Source: Nematostella vectensis (taxonomy: Eukaryota > Cnidaria > Anthozoa > Actiniaria > Edwardsiidae). Taken from it: a DNA stretch of 60,000 bases. A program made the position numbers and the translations under genes. Location: positions 11,397,296 to 11,457,295 of the forward strand of contig NC_064035.1 in the NCBI RefSeq assembly GCF_932526225.1, given 5' to 3'. Shown piece after piece: positions 33,601-45,600 of the stretch. The notes beneath the pieces are model-generated. The model ran no database searches. It saw nothing but the letters and a program-made list of their open reading frames with translations, and was not told the DNA's origin. Positions within the stretch are counted from its first letter, which is position 1, and each line of letters opens with the position of its first letter.

Positions 33601-36600
33601 TAAGGGTTAAACCTCTGCTTCCTCTAGGCGGCCAATTCGTAAGGGTTAAACCTCTGTTTCCTCTAGGCGGCCAAGTAGTACGGGTTAACCTTTCCTCTAG
33701 GCGGCCAATTAGTAAGGGTTAACCTCTGTTTCCTCTAGGCGGCCAATTAGTAAGGGTTAAACCTCTGCTTCCTCTAGGCGGCCAAGTAGTAAGGGTTAAC
33801 CTCTGTTTCCTCTTGGCGGCCAATTAGTAAGGGTTAAACCTCTGCTTCCTCTAGGCGGCCAATTCGTAAGGGTTAAACCTCTGTTTCCTCTTGGCGGCCA
33901 ATTTGTAACGGTTAAACCTCTGTTTCCTCTAGGTGGCCAATTAGTAAGGGTTAAACCTCTGTTTCCTCTTGGCGGGCAATTTGTAAGGGTTAAACCTCTG
34001 TTTCCTCTAGGCGGCCAATTAGTAAGGGTTAAACCTCTGCTTCCTCTAGGCGGCCAATTAGTAAGGGTTAAACCTCTGTTTCTTCTGGGCGGCCAACTAG
34101 TAAGGGTTAAACTTCTGCTTTTTCTAGGCGGCCAATTAGTAAGGGTTAAACCTCTGTTTCCTCTAGGCGGCCAATTAGTAAGGGTTAAACCTCTGTTTCC
34201 TCTAGGCGGCCAACTAGTAAGGGTTAAACCTCTGTTTACTCTTGGCGGCCAATTAGTAAGGGTTACACCTCTGTTTCCTCTAGGCGGCCAATTAGTATAA
34301 GGGTTAAACCTCTGTTTCTTCTAGGCGGCCAATTAGTTGGGTTAAACCTCTGCTTCCTCTTGGCGGCCAATTAGTAAGGGTTAAACCTCTGCTCCCTCTA
34401 GGCGGCCAATTAGTAAGGGTTAAACCTCTGTTTCCTCTAGGCGGCCAATTAGTATAAGGGTTAAACCTCTGTTTCCTCTAGGCGGCCAATTAGTAAGGGT
34501 TAACCCTCTGTTTCCTCTAGGCGGCCAATTAGTAAGGGTTAAACCTCTGCTCCCTCTAGGCGGCCAATTAGTAAGGGTTTAACCTCTGTTTCCTCTAGGC
34601 GGCCAATTAGTAAGGGTTAAACTTCTGTTTCCTCTAGGCGGCCAATTAGTATAAGGGTTAAACCTCTGTTTCCTCTTGGCGGCCAATTAGTAAGGGTTAA
34701 ACCTCTGCTTCCTCTAGGCGGTCAATTAGTAAGGGTTAAACCTCTGTTTCCTCTAGGTGGCCAATAAGTAAAGTTTAAACCTCTGTTTCCTCTAGGTGGC
34801 CAATTAGTAAGGGTTAAACCTCTGTTTCCTCTAGGCGGCCAATTAGTAAGGGTTAAACCTCTGCTTCCTCTAGGCGGCCAATTAGTAAGGGTTAAACCTC
34901 TGCTCCCTCTAGGTGGCCAATTAGTAAGGGTTAAACCTCTGTTTCCTCTAGGCGGCCAATTAGTAAGGGTTAAACCTCTGCTTCCTCTAGGCGGCCAAGT
35001 AGTAAGGGTTAACCTCTGTTTCCTCTTGGCGGCCAATTCGTAAGGGTTAAACCTCTGTTTCCTCTTGGCGGCCAATTTGTAAGGGTTAAACCTCTGTTTC
35101 CTCTAGGTGGCCAATTAGTAAGGGTTAAACCTCTGTTTCCTCTTGGCGGGCAATTTGTAAGGGTTAAACCTCTGTTTCCTCTAGGCGGCCAATTAGTAAG
35201 GGTTAAACCTCTGCTTCCTCTAGGCGGCCAATCAGTAAGGGTTAAACCTCTGCTCCCTCTAGGCGGCAAATTAACAATGGTTACACCTCTGTTTCCTCTA
35301 GGCGGCCAATTAGTATAAGGGTTAAACCTCTGTTTCCTCTAGGCGGCCAATTAGTAAGTATTAAACCTCTGTTTCCTCTAGGCGGCCAATTAGTAAGGGT
35401 TAACCTCTGTTTCCTCTTGGCGGCCAATTAGTAAGGGTTAACCTCTCTTTCCTCTTGGCGGCCAATTAGTAAGGGTTAAACCTCTGTTTCCTCTTGGCGG
35501 GCAATTTGTAAGGGTTAAACCTCTGTTTCCTCTAGGCGGCCAATTAGTAAGGATTAAACCTCTGTTTCCTCTAGGCGGCCAATTAGTATAAGGGTTAAAC
35601 CTCTGTTTCCTCCTGGCTGCCAATTAGTAAGGGTTAATCCTCTGCTTCCTCTAGGCGGCCAAGTAGTAAGGGTTAACCTCTGTTTCCTCTTGGCGGCCAA
35701 TTAGTAAGGGTTAAACCTCTGCTTCCTCTAGGCAGCCAATTCGTAAGGGTTAAACCTCTGTTTCCTCTAGGCGGCCAATTAGTATAAGGGTAAAACCTCT
35801 GTTTCCTCTTGGCGGCCAATTAGTAAGGGTTAAACCTCTGCTTCCTCTAGGCGGCCAATTAGTAAGGGTTAAACCTCTGTTTCCTCTAGGCGGCCAATTA
35901 GTATAAGGGTTAAACCTCTGTTTCCTCTAGGCGGCCAATTAGTAAGGGTTAAACCTCTGTTTCCTCTAGGCGGCCAATTAGTAAGGGTTAAACCTCTGCT
36001 CCCTCTAGGCAGCCAATTAGTAAGGGTTAAACCTCTGTTTCCTCTAGGCGGCCAATTAGTAAGGGTTAAACTTCTGTTTCCTCTAGGCGGCCAATTAGTA
36101 TAAGGGTTAAACCTCTGTTTCCTCTTGGCAGCCAATTAGTAAGGGTTAAACCTCTGCTTCCTCTAGGCGGTCAATTAGTAGGGGTTAAACCTCTGTTTCC
36201 TCTAGGTGGCCAATAAGTAAGGTTTAAACCTCTGTTTCCTCTAGGTGGCCAATTAGTAAGGGTTAAACCTCTGTTTCCTCTAGGCGGCCAATTAGTAAGA
36301 GTTAAACCTCTGCTTCCTCTAGGCGGCCAATTAGTAAGGGTTAAACCTCTGCTCCCTCTAGGTGGCCAATTAGTAAGGGTTAAACCTCTGTTTCCTCTAG
36401 GCGGCCAATTAGTAAGGGTTAAACCTCTGCTTCCTCTAGGCGGCCAAGTAGTAAGGGTTAACCTCTGTTTCCTCTTGGCGGCCAATTAGTAAGGGTTAAA
36501 CCTCTGCTTCCTCTAGGCGGCCAATTCGTAAGGGTTAAACCTCTGTTTCCTCTTGGCGGCCAATTTGTAAGGGTTAAACCTCTGTTTCCTCTAGGTGGCC

Positions 36601-39600
36601 AATTAGTAAGGGTTAAACCTCTGTTTCCTCTTGGCGGGCAATTTGTAAGGGTTAAACCTCTGTTTCCTCTAGGCGGCCAATTAGTAAGGGTTAAACCTCT
36701 GCTTCCTCTAGGCGGCCAATTAGTAAGGGTTAAACCTCTGCTCCCTCTAGGCGGCAAATTAACAATGGTTACACCTCTGTTTCCTCTAGGCGGCCAATTA
36801 GTAAGGGTTAAACCTCTGTTTCCTCTAGGCGGCCAATTAGTAAGGGTTAAACCTCTGTTTCCTCTAGGCGGCCAAGTAGTAAGGGTTAACCTTTCCTCTA
36901 GGCGGCCAATTAGTAAGGGTTAATCTATGTTTCCTCTAGGCGGCCAATTAGTAAGGGTTAAACCTCTGCTTCCTCTAGGCGGCCAAGTAGTAAGGGTTAA
37001 ACCTCTGTTTCCTCTAGGTGGCCAATTAGTAAGGGTTAAACCTCTGTTTCCTCTAGGCGGCCAATTAGTAAGGGTTAACCTCTGTTTCCTCTTGGCGGCC
37101 AATTAGTAAGGGTTAAACCTCTGTTTCCTCTTGGCGGCCAATTAGTAAGGGTTAAACCTCTGTTTCCTCTTGGCGGGCAATTTGTAAGGGTTAAACCTCT
37201 GTTTCCTCTAGGCGGCCAATTAGTAAGGATTAAACCTCTGTTTCCTCTAGGCGGCCAATTAGTAAGGGTTAACCTCTGTTTCCTCTTGGCGGCCAATTAG
37301 TAAGGGTTAACCTCTCTTTCCTCTTGGCGGCCAATTAGTAAGGGTTAAACCTCTGTTTCCTCTTGGCGGGCAATTTGTAAGGGTTAAACCTCTGTTTCCT
37401 CTAGGCGGCCAATTAGTAAGGATTAAACCTCTGTTTCCTCTAGGCGGCCAATTAGTATAAGGGTTAAACCTCTGTTTCCTCCTGGCTGCCAATTAGTAAG
37501 GGTTAATCCTCTGCTTCCTCTAGGCGGCCAAGTAGTAAGGGTTAACCTCTGTTTCCTCTTGGCGGCCAATTAGTAAGGGTTAAACCTCTGCTTCCTCTAG
37601 GCAGCCAATTCGTAAGGGTTAAACCTCTGTTTCCTCTAGGCGGCCAATTAGTATAAGGGTAAAACCTCTGTTTCCTCTTGGCGGCCAATTAGTAAGGGTT
37701 AAACCTCTGCTTCCTCTAGGCGGCCAATTAGTAAGGGTTAAACCTCTGTTTCCTTTAGGCGGCCAATTAGTATAAGGGTAAAACCTCTGTTTCCTCTTGG
37801 CGGCCAATTAGTAAGGGTTAAACCTCTGCTTCCTCTAGGTGGCCAATTAGTAAGGGTTAAACCTCTGCTTCCTCTAGGTGGCCAATTAGTAAGGGTTAAA
37901 CCTCTGTTTCCTCTAGGTGGCCAATTAGTAAGGGTTAAACCTCTGTTTCCTCTAGGCGGCCAATTAGTAAGGGTTAAACCTCTGCTTCCTCTAGGTGGCC
38001 AATTAGTTAGGTTAAACCTCTGTTTCCTTTTGGCGGCCAAGTAGTAAGAGTTAAACCTCTGCTCCCTCTAGGTGGCCAATTAGTAAGGGTTAAACCTCTG
38101 CTTCCTCTAGGCGGCCAATTAGTAAGGGTTAAACCTCTGCTTCCTCTAGGTGGCCAATTAGTTAGGTTAAACCTCTGTTTCCTCTAGGTGGCAAATTAGT
38201 AAGGGTTAAACCTCTGTTTCCTTTAGGTGGCCAATTAGTAAGGGTTAAACCTCTGCTTCCTCTAGGCGACCAATTTGTAAGGGTTAAACCTCTGTTTCCT
38301 CTAGGTGGCCAATTAGTAAATGTTAAACCTCTGTTTCCTCTATGCGGCCAATTAGTAAGGGTTAACCTCTGTTTCCTCTAGGCGGCCAATTAGTAAGGGT
38401 TAAACCTCTGCTTCCTCTAGGCGGCCAAGTAGTAAGGGTTAAACCTCTGTTTCCTCTAGGTGGCCAATTAGTAAGGGTTAAACCTCTGTTTCCTCTAGGC
38501 GGCCAATTAGTAAGGGTTAAACCTCTGTTTCCTCTAGGTGGCCAATTAGTAAATGTTAAACCTCTGTTTCCTCTATGCGGCCAATTAGTAAGGGTTAACC
38601 TCTGTTTCCTCTAGGCGGCCAATTAGTAAGGGTTAAACCTCTGCTTCCTCTAGGCGGCCAATTAGTAAGGGTTAAACCTCTGTTTCCTCTAGATGGCCAA
38701 TTAGTAAGGGTTAAACCTCTGTTTCCTCTAGGCGGCCAATTAGTAAGGGTGAAACCTCTGCTTCCTCAAGGCGGCCAATTAGTAAGGGTTAACCTCTGCT
38801 TCCTCTTGGCGGTCAATTAGTAATGGTTACACCTCTGTTTCCTCTAGGCGGCCAATTAGTACAGGGTTAAACCTCTGCTCCCTCTAGGCGGCCAATTAGT
38901 AAGGGTTAAACCTCTGTTTCCTCTAGGCGGCCAATTAGTAAGGGTTAAACCTCTGTTCCCTCTTGGCGGCCAATTAGTAATGGTTACACCTCTGTTTCCT
39001 CTAGGCGGCCAATTAGTATAGAGTTAAACCTCTGCTCCCTCTAGGCAGCCAATTAGTAAGGGTTAAACCTCTGTTTCCTCTAGGCGGCCAATTAGTAAGG
39101 GTTAAACCTCTGCTCCCTCTAGGCGGCCAATTAACAATGGTTACACCTCTGTTTCCTCTAGGCGGCCAATTAGTAAGGGTTAAACCTCTGTTTCCTCTAG
39201 GCGGCCAATTAGTAAGGGTTAAACCTCTGTTTCCTCTAGGCGGCCAAGTAGTAAGGGTTAACCTTTCCTCTAGGCGGCCAATTAGTAAGGGTTAACCTAT
39301 GTTTCCTCTAGGCGGCCAATTAGTAAGGGTTAAACCTCTGTTTCCTCTAGGTGGCCAATTAGTAAAGGTTAAACCTCTGTTTCCTCTTGGCGGCCAAGTA
39401 GTAAGAGTTAAACCTCTGCTCCCTCTAGGCGGCCAATTAGTAATGGTTACACCTCTGTTTCCTCTAGGCGGCCAATTAGTAAGGGTTAAACCTCTGTTTC
39501 CTCTAGGCGGCCAATTAGTAAGGGTTAAACCTCTGTTTCCTCTAGGCGGCCAAGTAGTAAGGGTTAACCTTTCCTCTAGGCGGCCAATTAGTAAGGGTTA

Positions 39601-42600
39601 ACCTCTGTTTCCTCTAGGCGGCCAATTAGTAAGGGTTAAACCTCTGCTTCCTCTAGGCGGCCAAGTAGTAAGGGTTAAACCTCTGTTTCCTCTAGGTGGC
39701 CAATTAGTAAGGGTTAAACCTCTGTTTCCTCTAGGCGGCCAATTAGTAAGGGTTAAACCTCTGCTTCCTCTAGGCGGCCAATTAGTAAGGGTTAAACCTC
39801 TGTTTCTTCTAGGTGGCCAATTAGTAAGGGTTAAACCTCTGTTTCCTCTAGGCGGCCAATTAGTAAGGGTTAAACCTCTGCTTCCTCTAGGCGGCCAATT
39901 AGTAAGGGTTAACCTCTGCTTCCTCTTGGCGGCCAATTAGTAATGGTTACACCTCTGTTTCCTCTAGGCGGCCAATTAGTACAGAGTTAAACCTCTGCTC
40001 CCTCTAGGCGGCCAATTAGTAAGGGTTAAACCTCTGTTTCCTCTTGGCGGCCAATTAGTAATGGTTACACCTCTGTTTCCTCTAGGCGGCCAATTAGTAT
40101 AGAGTTAAACCTCTGCTCCCTCTAGGCGGCCAATTAGTAAGGGTTAAACCTCTGTTTCCTCTAGGCGGCCAATTAGTAAGGGTTAAACCTCTGCTCCCTC
40201 TAGGCGGCCAATTAACAATGGTTACACCTCTGTTTCCTCTAGGCGGCCAATTAGTAAGGGTTAAACCTCTGTTTCCTCTAGGCGGCCAAGTAGTAAGGGT
40301 TAACCTTTCCTCTAGGCGGCCAATTAGTAAGGGTTAACCTATGTTTCCTCTAGGCGGCCAATTAGTAAAGGGTTAAACCTCTGCTTCCTCTAGGCGGCCA
40401 AGTAGTAAGGGTTAAACCTCTGTTTCCTCTAGGTGGCCAATTAGTAAGGGTTAAACCTCTGTTTCCTCTAGGCGGCCAATTAGTAAGGGTTAACCTCTGT
40501 TTCCTCTTGGCGGCCAATTAGTAAGGGTTAAACCTCTGTTTCCTCTTGGCGGCCAATTAGTAAGGGTTAAACCTCTGTTTCCTCTTGGCGGGCAATTTGT
40601 AAGGGTTAAACCTCTGTTTCCTCTAGGCGGCCAATTAGTAAGGATTAAACCTCTGTTTCCTCTAGGCGGCCAATTAGTAAGGGTTAACCTCTGTTTCCTC
40701 TTGGCGGCCAATTAGTAAGGGTTAACCTCTCTTTCCTCTTGGCGGCCAATTAGTAAGGGTTAAACCTCTGTTTCCTCTTGGCGGGCAATTTGTAAGGGTT
40801 AAACCTCTGTTTCCTCTAGGCGGCCAATTAGTAAGGATTAAACCTCTGTTTCCTCTAGGCGGCCAATTAGTATAAGGGTTAAACCTCTGTTTCCTCCTGG
40901 CTGCCAATTAGTAAAGGTTAATCCTCTGCTTACTCTAGGCGGCCAAGTAGTAAGGGTTAACCTCTGTTTCCTCTTGGCGGCCAATTAGTAAGGGTTAAAC
41001 CTCTGCTTCCTCTAGGCAGCCAATTCGTAAGGGTTAAACCTCTGTTTCCTCTAGGCGGCCAATTAGTATAAGGGTAAAACCTCTGTTTCCTCTTGGCGGC
41101 CAATTAGTAAGGGTTAAACCTCTGCTTCCTCTAGGCGGCCAATTAGTAAGGGTTAAACCTCTGTTTCCTCTAGGCGGCCAATTAGTATAAGGGTAAAACC
41201 TCTGTTTCCTCTTGGCGGCCAATTAGTAAGGGTTAAACCTCTGCTTCCTCTAGGCGGCCAATTAGTAAGGGTTAAACCTCTGTTTCCTCTAGGCGGCCAA
41301 TTAGTAAGGGTTAAACCTCTGCTCCCTCTAGGCGGCCAATTAGTAAGGGTTAAACCTCTGTTTCCTCTAGGCGGCCAATTAGTAAGGGTTAAACCTCTGT
41401 TTCCTCTAGGCGGCCAATTAGTAAGGGTTAAACTTCTGTTTCCTCTAGGCGGCCAATTAGTAAGGGTTAAACCTCTGCTTCCTCTAGGCGGCCAATTCGT
41501 AAGGGTTAAACCTCTGTTTCCTCTAGGCGGCCAAGTAGTAAGGGTTAACCTTTCCTCTAGGCGGCCAATTAGTAAGGGTTAACCTCTGTTTCCTCTAGGC
41601 GGCCAATTAGTAAGGGTTAAACCTCTGCTTCCTCTAGGCGGCCAAGTAGTAAGGGTTAACCTCTGTTTCCTCTTGGCGGCCAATTAGTAAGGGTTAAACC
41701 TCTGCTTCCTCTAGGCGGCCAATTCGTAAGGGTTAAACCTCTGTTTCCTCTTGGCGGCCAATTTGTAACGGTTAAACCTCTGTTTCCTCTAGGTGGCCAA
41801 TTAGTAAGGGTTAAACCTCTGTTTCCTCTTGGCGGGCAATTTGTAAGGGTTAAACCTCTGTTTCCTCTAGGCGGCCAATTAGTAAGGGTTAAACCTCTGC
41901 TTCCTCTAGGCGGCCAATTAGTAAGGGTTAAACCTCTGTTTCTTCTGGGCGGCCAACTAGTAAGGGTTAAACTTCTGCTTTTTCTAGGCGGCCAATTAGT
42001 AAGGGTTAAACCTCTGTTTCCTCTAGGCGGCCAATTAGTAAGGGTTAAACCTCTGTTTCCTCTAGGCGGCCAACTAGTAAGGGTTAAACCTCTGTTTACT
42101 CTTGGCGGCCAATTAGTAAGGGTTACACCTCTGTTTCCTCTAGGCGGCCAATTAGTATAAGGGTTAAACCTCTGTTTCTTCTAGGCGGCCAATTAGTTGG
42201 GTTAAACCTCTGCTTCCTCTTGGCGGCCAATTAGTAAGGGTTAAACCTCTGCTCCCTCTAGGCGGCCAATTAGTAAGGGTTAAACCTCTGTTTCCTCTAG
42301 GCGGCCAATTAGTATAAGGGTTAAACCTCTGTTTCCTCTAGGCGGCCAATTAGTAAGGGTTAAACCTCTGTTTCCTCTAGGCGGCCAATTAGTAAGGGTT
42401 AAACCTCTGCTCCCTCTAGGCGGCCAATTAGTAAGGGTTTAACCTCTGTTTCCTCTAGGCGGCCAATTAGTAAGGGTTAAACTTCTGTTTCCTCTAGGCG
42501 GCCAATTAGTATAAGGGTTAAACCTCTGTTTCCTCTTGGCGGCCAATTAGTAAGGGTTAAACCTCTGCTTCCTCTAGGCGGTCAATTAGTAAGGGTTAAA

Positions 42601-45600
42601 CCTCTGTTTCCTCTAGGTGGCCAATAAGTAAAGTTTAAACCTCTGTTTCCTCTAGGTGGCCAATTAGTAAGGGTTAAACCTCTGTTTCCTCTAGGCGGCC
42701 AATTAGTAAGGGTTAAACCTCTGCTTCCTCTAGGCGGCCAATTAGTAAGGGTTAAACCTCTGCTCCCTCTAGGTGGCCAATTAGTAAGGGTTAAACCTCT
42801 GTTTCCTCTAGGCGGCCAATTAGTAAGGGTTAAACCTCTGCTTCCTCTAGGCGGCCAAGTAGTAAGGGTTAACCTCTGTTTCCTCTTGGCGGCCAATTCG
42901 TAAGGGTTAAACCTCTGTTTCCTCTTGGCGGCCAATTTGTAAGGGTTAAACCTCTGTTTCCTCTAGGTGGCCAATTAGTAAGGGTTAAACCTCTGTTTCC
43001 TCTTGGCGGGCAATTTGTAAGGGTTAAACCTCTGTTTCCTCTAGGCGGCCAATTAGTAAGGGTTAAACCTCTGCTTCCTCTAGGCGGCCAATCAGTAAGG
43101 GTTAAACCTCTGCTCCCTCTAGGCGGCAAATTAACAATGGTTACACCTCTGTTTCCTCTAGGCGGCCAATTAGTATAAGGGTTAAACCTCTGTTTCCTCT
43201 AGGCGGCCAATTAGTAAGTATTAAACCTCTGTTTCCTCTAGGCGGCCAATTAGTAAGGGTTAACCTCTGTTTCCTCTTGGCGGCCAATTAGTAAGGGTTA
43301 ACCTCTCTTTCCTCTTGGCGGCCAATTAGTAAGGGTTAAACCTCTGTTTCCTCTTGGCGGGCAATTTGTAAGGGTTAAACCTCTGTTTCCTCTAGGCGGC
43401 CAATTAGTAAGGATTAAACCTCTGTTTCCTCTAGGCGGCCAATTAGTATAAGGGTTAAACCTCTGTTTCCTCCTGGCTGCCAATTAGTAAGGGTTAATCC
43501 TCTGCTTCCTCTAGGCGGCCAAGTAGTAAGGGTTAACCTCTGTTTCCTCTTGGCGGCCAATTAGTAAGGGTTAAACCTCTGCTTCCTCTAGGCAGCCAAT
43601 TCGTAAGGGTTAAACCTCTGTTTCCTCTAGGCGGCCAATTAGTATAAGGGTAAAACCTCTGTTTCCTCTTGGCGGCCAATTAGTAAGGGTTAAACCTCTG
43701 CTTCCTCTAGGCGGCCAATTAGTAAGGGTTAAACCTCTGTTTCCTCTAGGCGGCCAATTAGTATAAGGGTTAAACCTCTGTTTCCTCTAGGCGGCCAATT
43801 AGTAAGGGTTAAACCTCTGTTTCCTCTAGGCGGCCAATTAGTAAGGGTTAAACCTCTGCTCCCTCTAGGCGGCCAATTAGTAAGGGTTAAACCTCTGTTT
43901 CCTCTAGGCGGCCAATTAGTAAGGGTTAAACTTCTGTTTCCTCTAGGCGGCCAATTAGTATAAGGGTTAAACCTCTGTTTCCTCTTGGCGGCCAATTAGT
44001 AAGGGTTAAACCTCTGCTTCCTCTAGGCGGTCAATTAGTAAGGGTTAAACCTCTGTTTCCTCTAGGTGGCCAATAAGTAAAGTTTAAACCTCTGTTTCCT
44101 CTAGGTGGCCAATTAGTAAGGGTTAAACCTCTGTTTCCTCTAGGCGGCCAATTAGTAAGAGTTAAACCTCTGCTTCCTCTAGGCGGCCAATTAGTAAGGG
44201 TTAAACCTCTGCTCCCTCTAGGTGGCCAATTAGTAAGGGTTAAACCTCTGTTTCCTCTAGGCGGCCAATTAGTAAGGGTTAAACCTCTGCTTCCTCTAGG
44301 CGGCCAAGTAGTAAGGGTTAACCTCTGTTTCCTCTTGGCGGCCAATTAGTAAGGGTTAAACCTCTGCTTCCTCTAGGCGGCCAATTCGTAAGGGTTAAAC
44401 CTCTGTTTCCTCTTGGCGGCCAATTTGTAAGGGTTAAACCTCTGTTTCCTCTAGGTGGCCAATTAGTAAGGGTTAAACCTCTGATTCCTCTTGGCGGGCA
44501 ATTTGTAAGGGTTAAACCTCTGTTTCCTCTAGGCGGCCAATTAGTAAGGGTTAAACCTCTGCTTCCTCTAGGCGGCCAATTAGTAAGGGTTAAACCTCTG
44601 CTCCCTCTAGGCGGCAAATTAACAATGGTTACACCTCTGTTTCCTCTAGGCGGCCAATTAGTAAGGGTTAAACCTCTGTTTGCTCTAGGCGGCCAATTAG
44701 TAAGGGTTAAACCTCTGTTTCCTCTAGGCGGCCAAGTAGTAAGGGTTAACCTTTCCTCTAGGCGGCCAATTAGTAAGGGTTAATCTATGTTTCCTCTAGG
44801 CGGCCAATTAGTAAGGGTTAAACCTCTGCTTCCTCTAGGCGGCCAAGTAGTAAGGGTTAAACCTCTATTTCCTCTAGGTGGCCAATTAGTAAGGGTTAAA
44901 CCTCTGTTTCCTCTAGGCGGCCAATTAGTAAGGGTTAACCTCTGTTTCCTCTTGGCGGCCAATTAGTAAGGGTTAAACCTCTGTTTCCTCTTGGCGGCCA
45001 ATTAGTAAGGGTTAAACCTCTGTTTCCTCTTGGCGGGCAATTTGTAAGGGTTAAACCTCTGTTTCCTCTAGGCGGCCAATTAGTAAGGATTAAACCTCTG
45101 TTTCCTCTAGGCGGCCAATTAGTAAGGGTTAACCTCTGTTTCCTCTTGGCGGCCAATTAGTAAGGGTTAACCTCTCTTTCCTCTTGGCGGCCAATTAGTA
45201 AGGGTTAAACCTCTGTTTCCTCTTGGCGGGCAATTTGTAAGGGTTAAACCTCTGTTTCCTCTAGGCGGCCAATTAGTAAGGATTAAACCTCTGTTTCCTC
45301 TAGGCGGCCAATTAGTATAAGGGTTAAACCTCTGTTTCCTCCTGGCTGCCAATTAGTAAGGGTTAATCCTCTGCTTCCTCTAGGCGGCCAAGTAGTAAGG
45401 GTTAACCTCTGTTTCCTCTTGGCGGCCAATTAGTAAGGGTTAAACCTCTGTTTCTTCTAGGCAGCCAATTCGTAAGGGTTAAACCTCTGTTTCCTCTAGG
45501 CGGCCAATTAGTATAAGGGTAAAACCTCTGTTTCCTCTTGGCGGCCAATTAGTAAGGGTTAAACCTCTGCTTCCTCTAGGCGGCCAATTAGTAAGGGTTA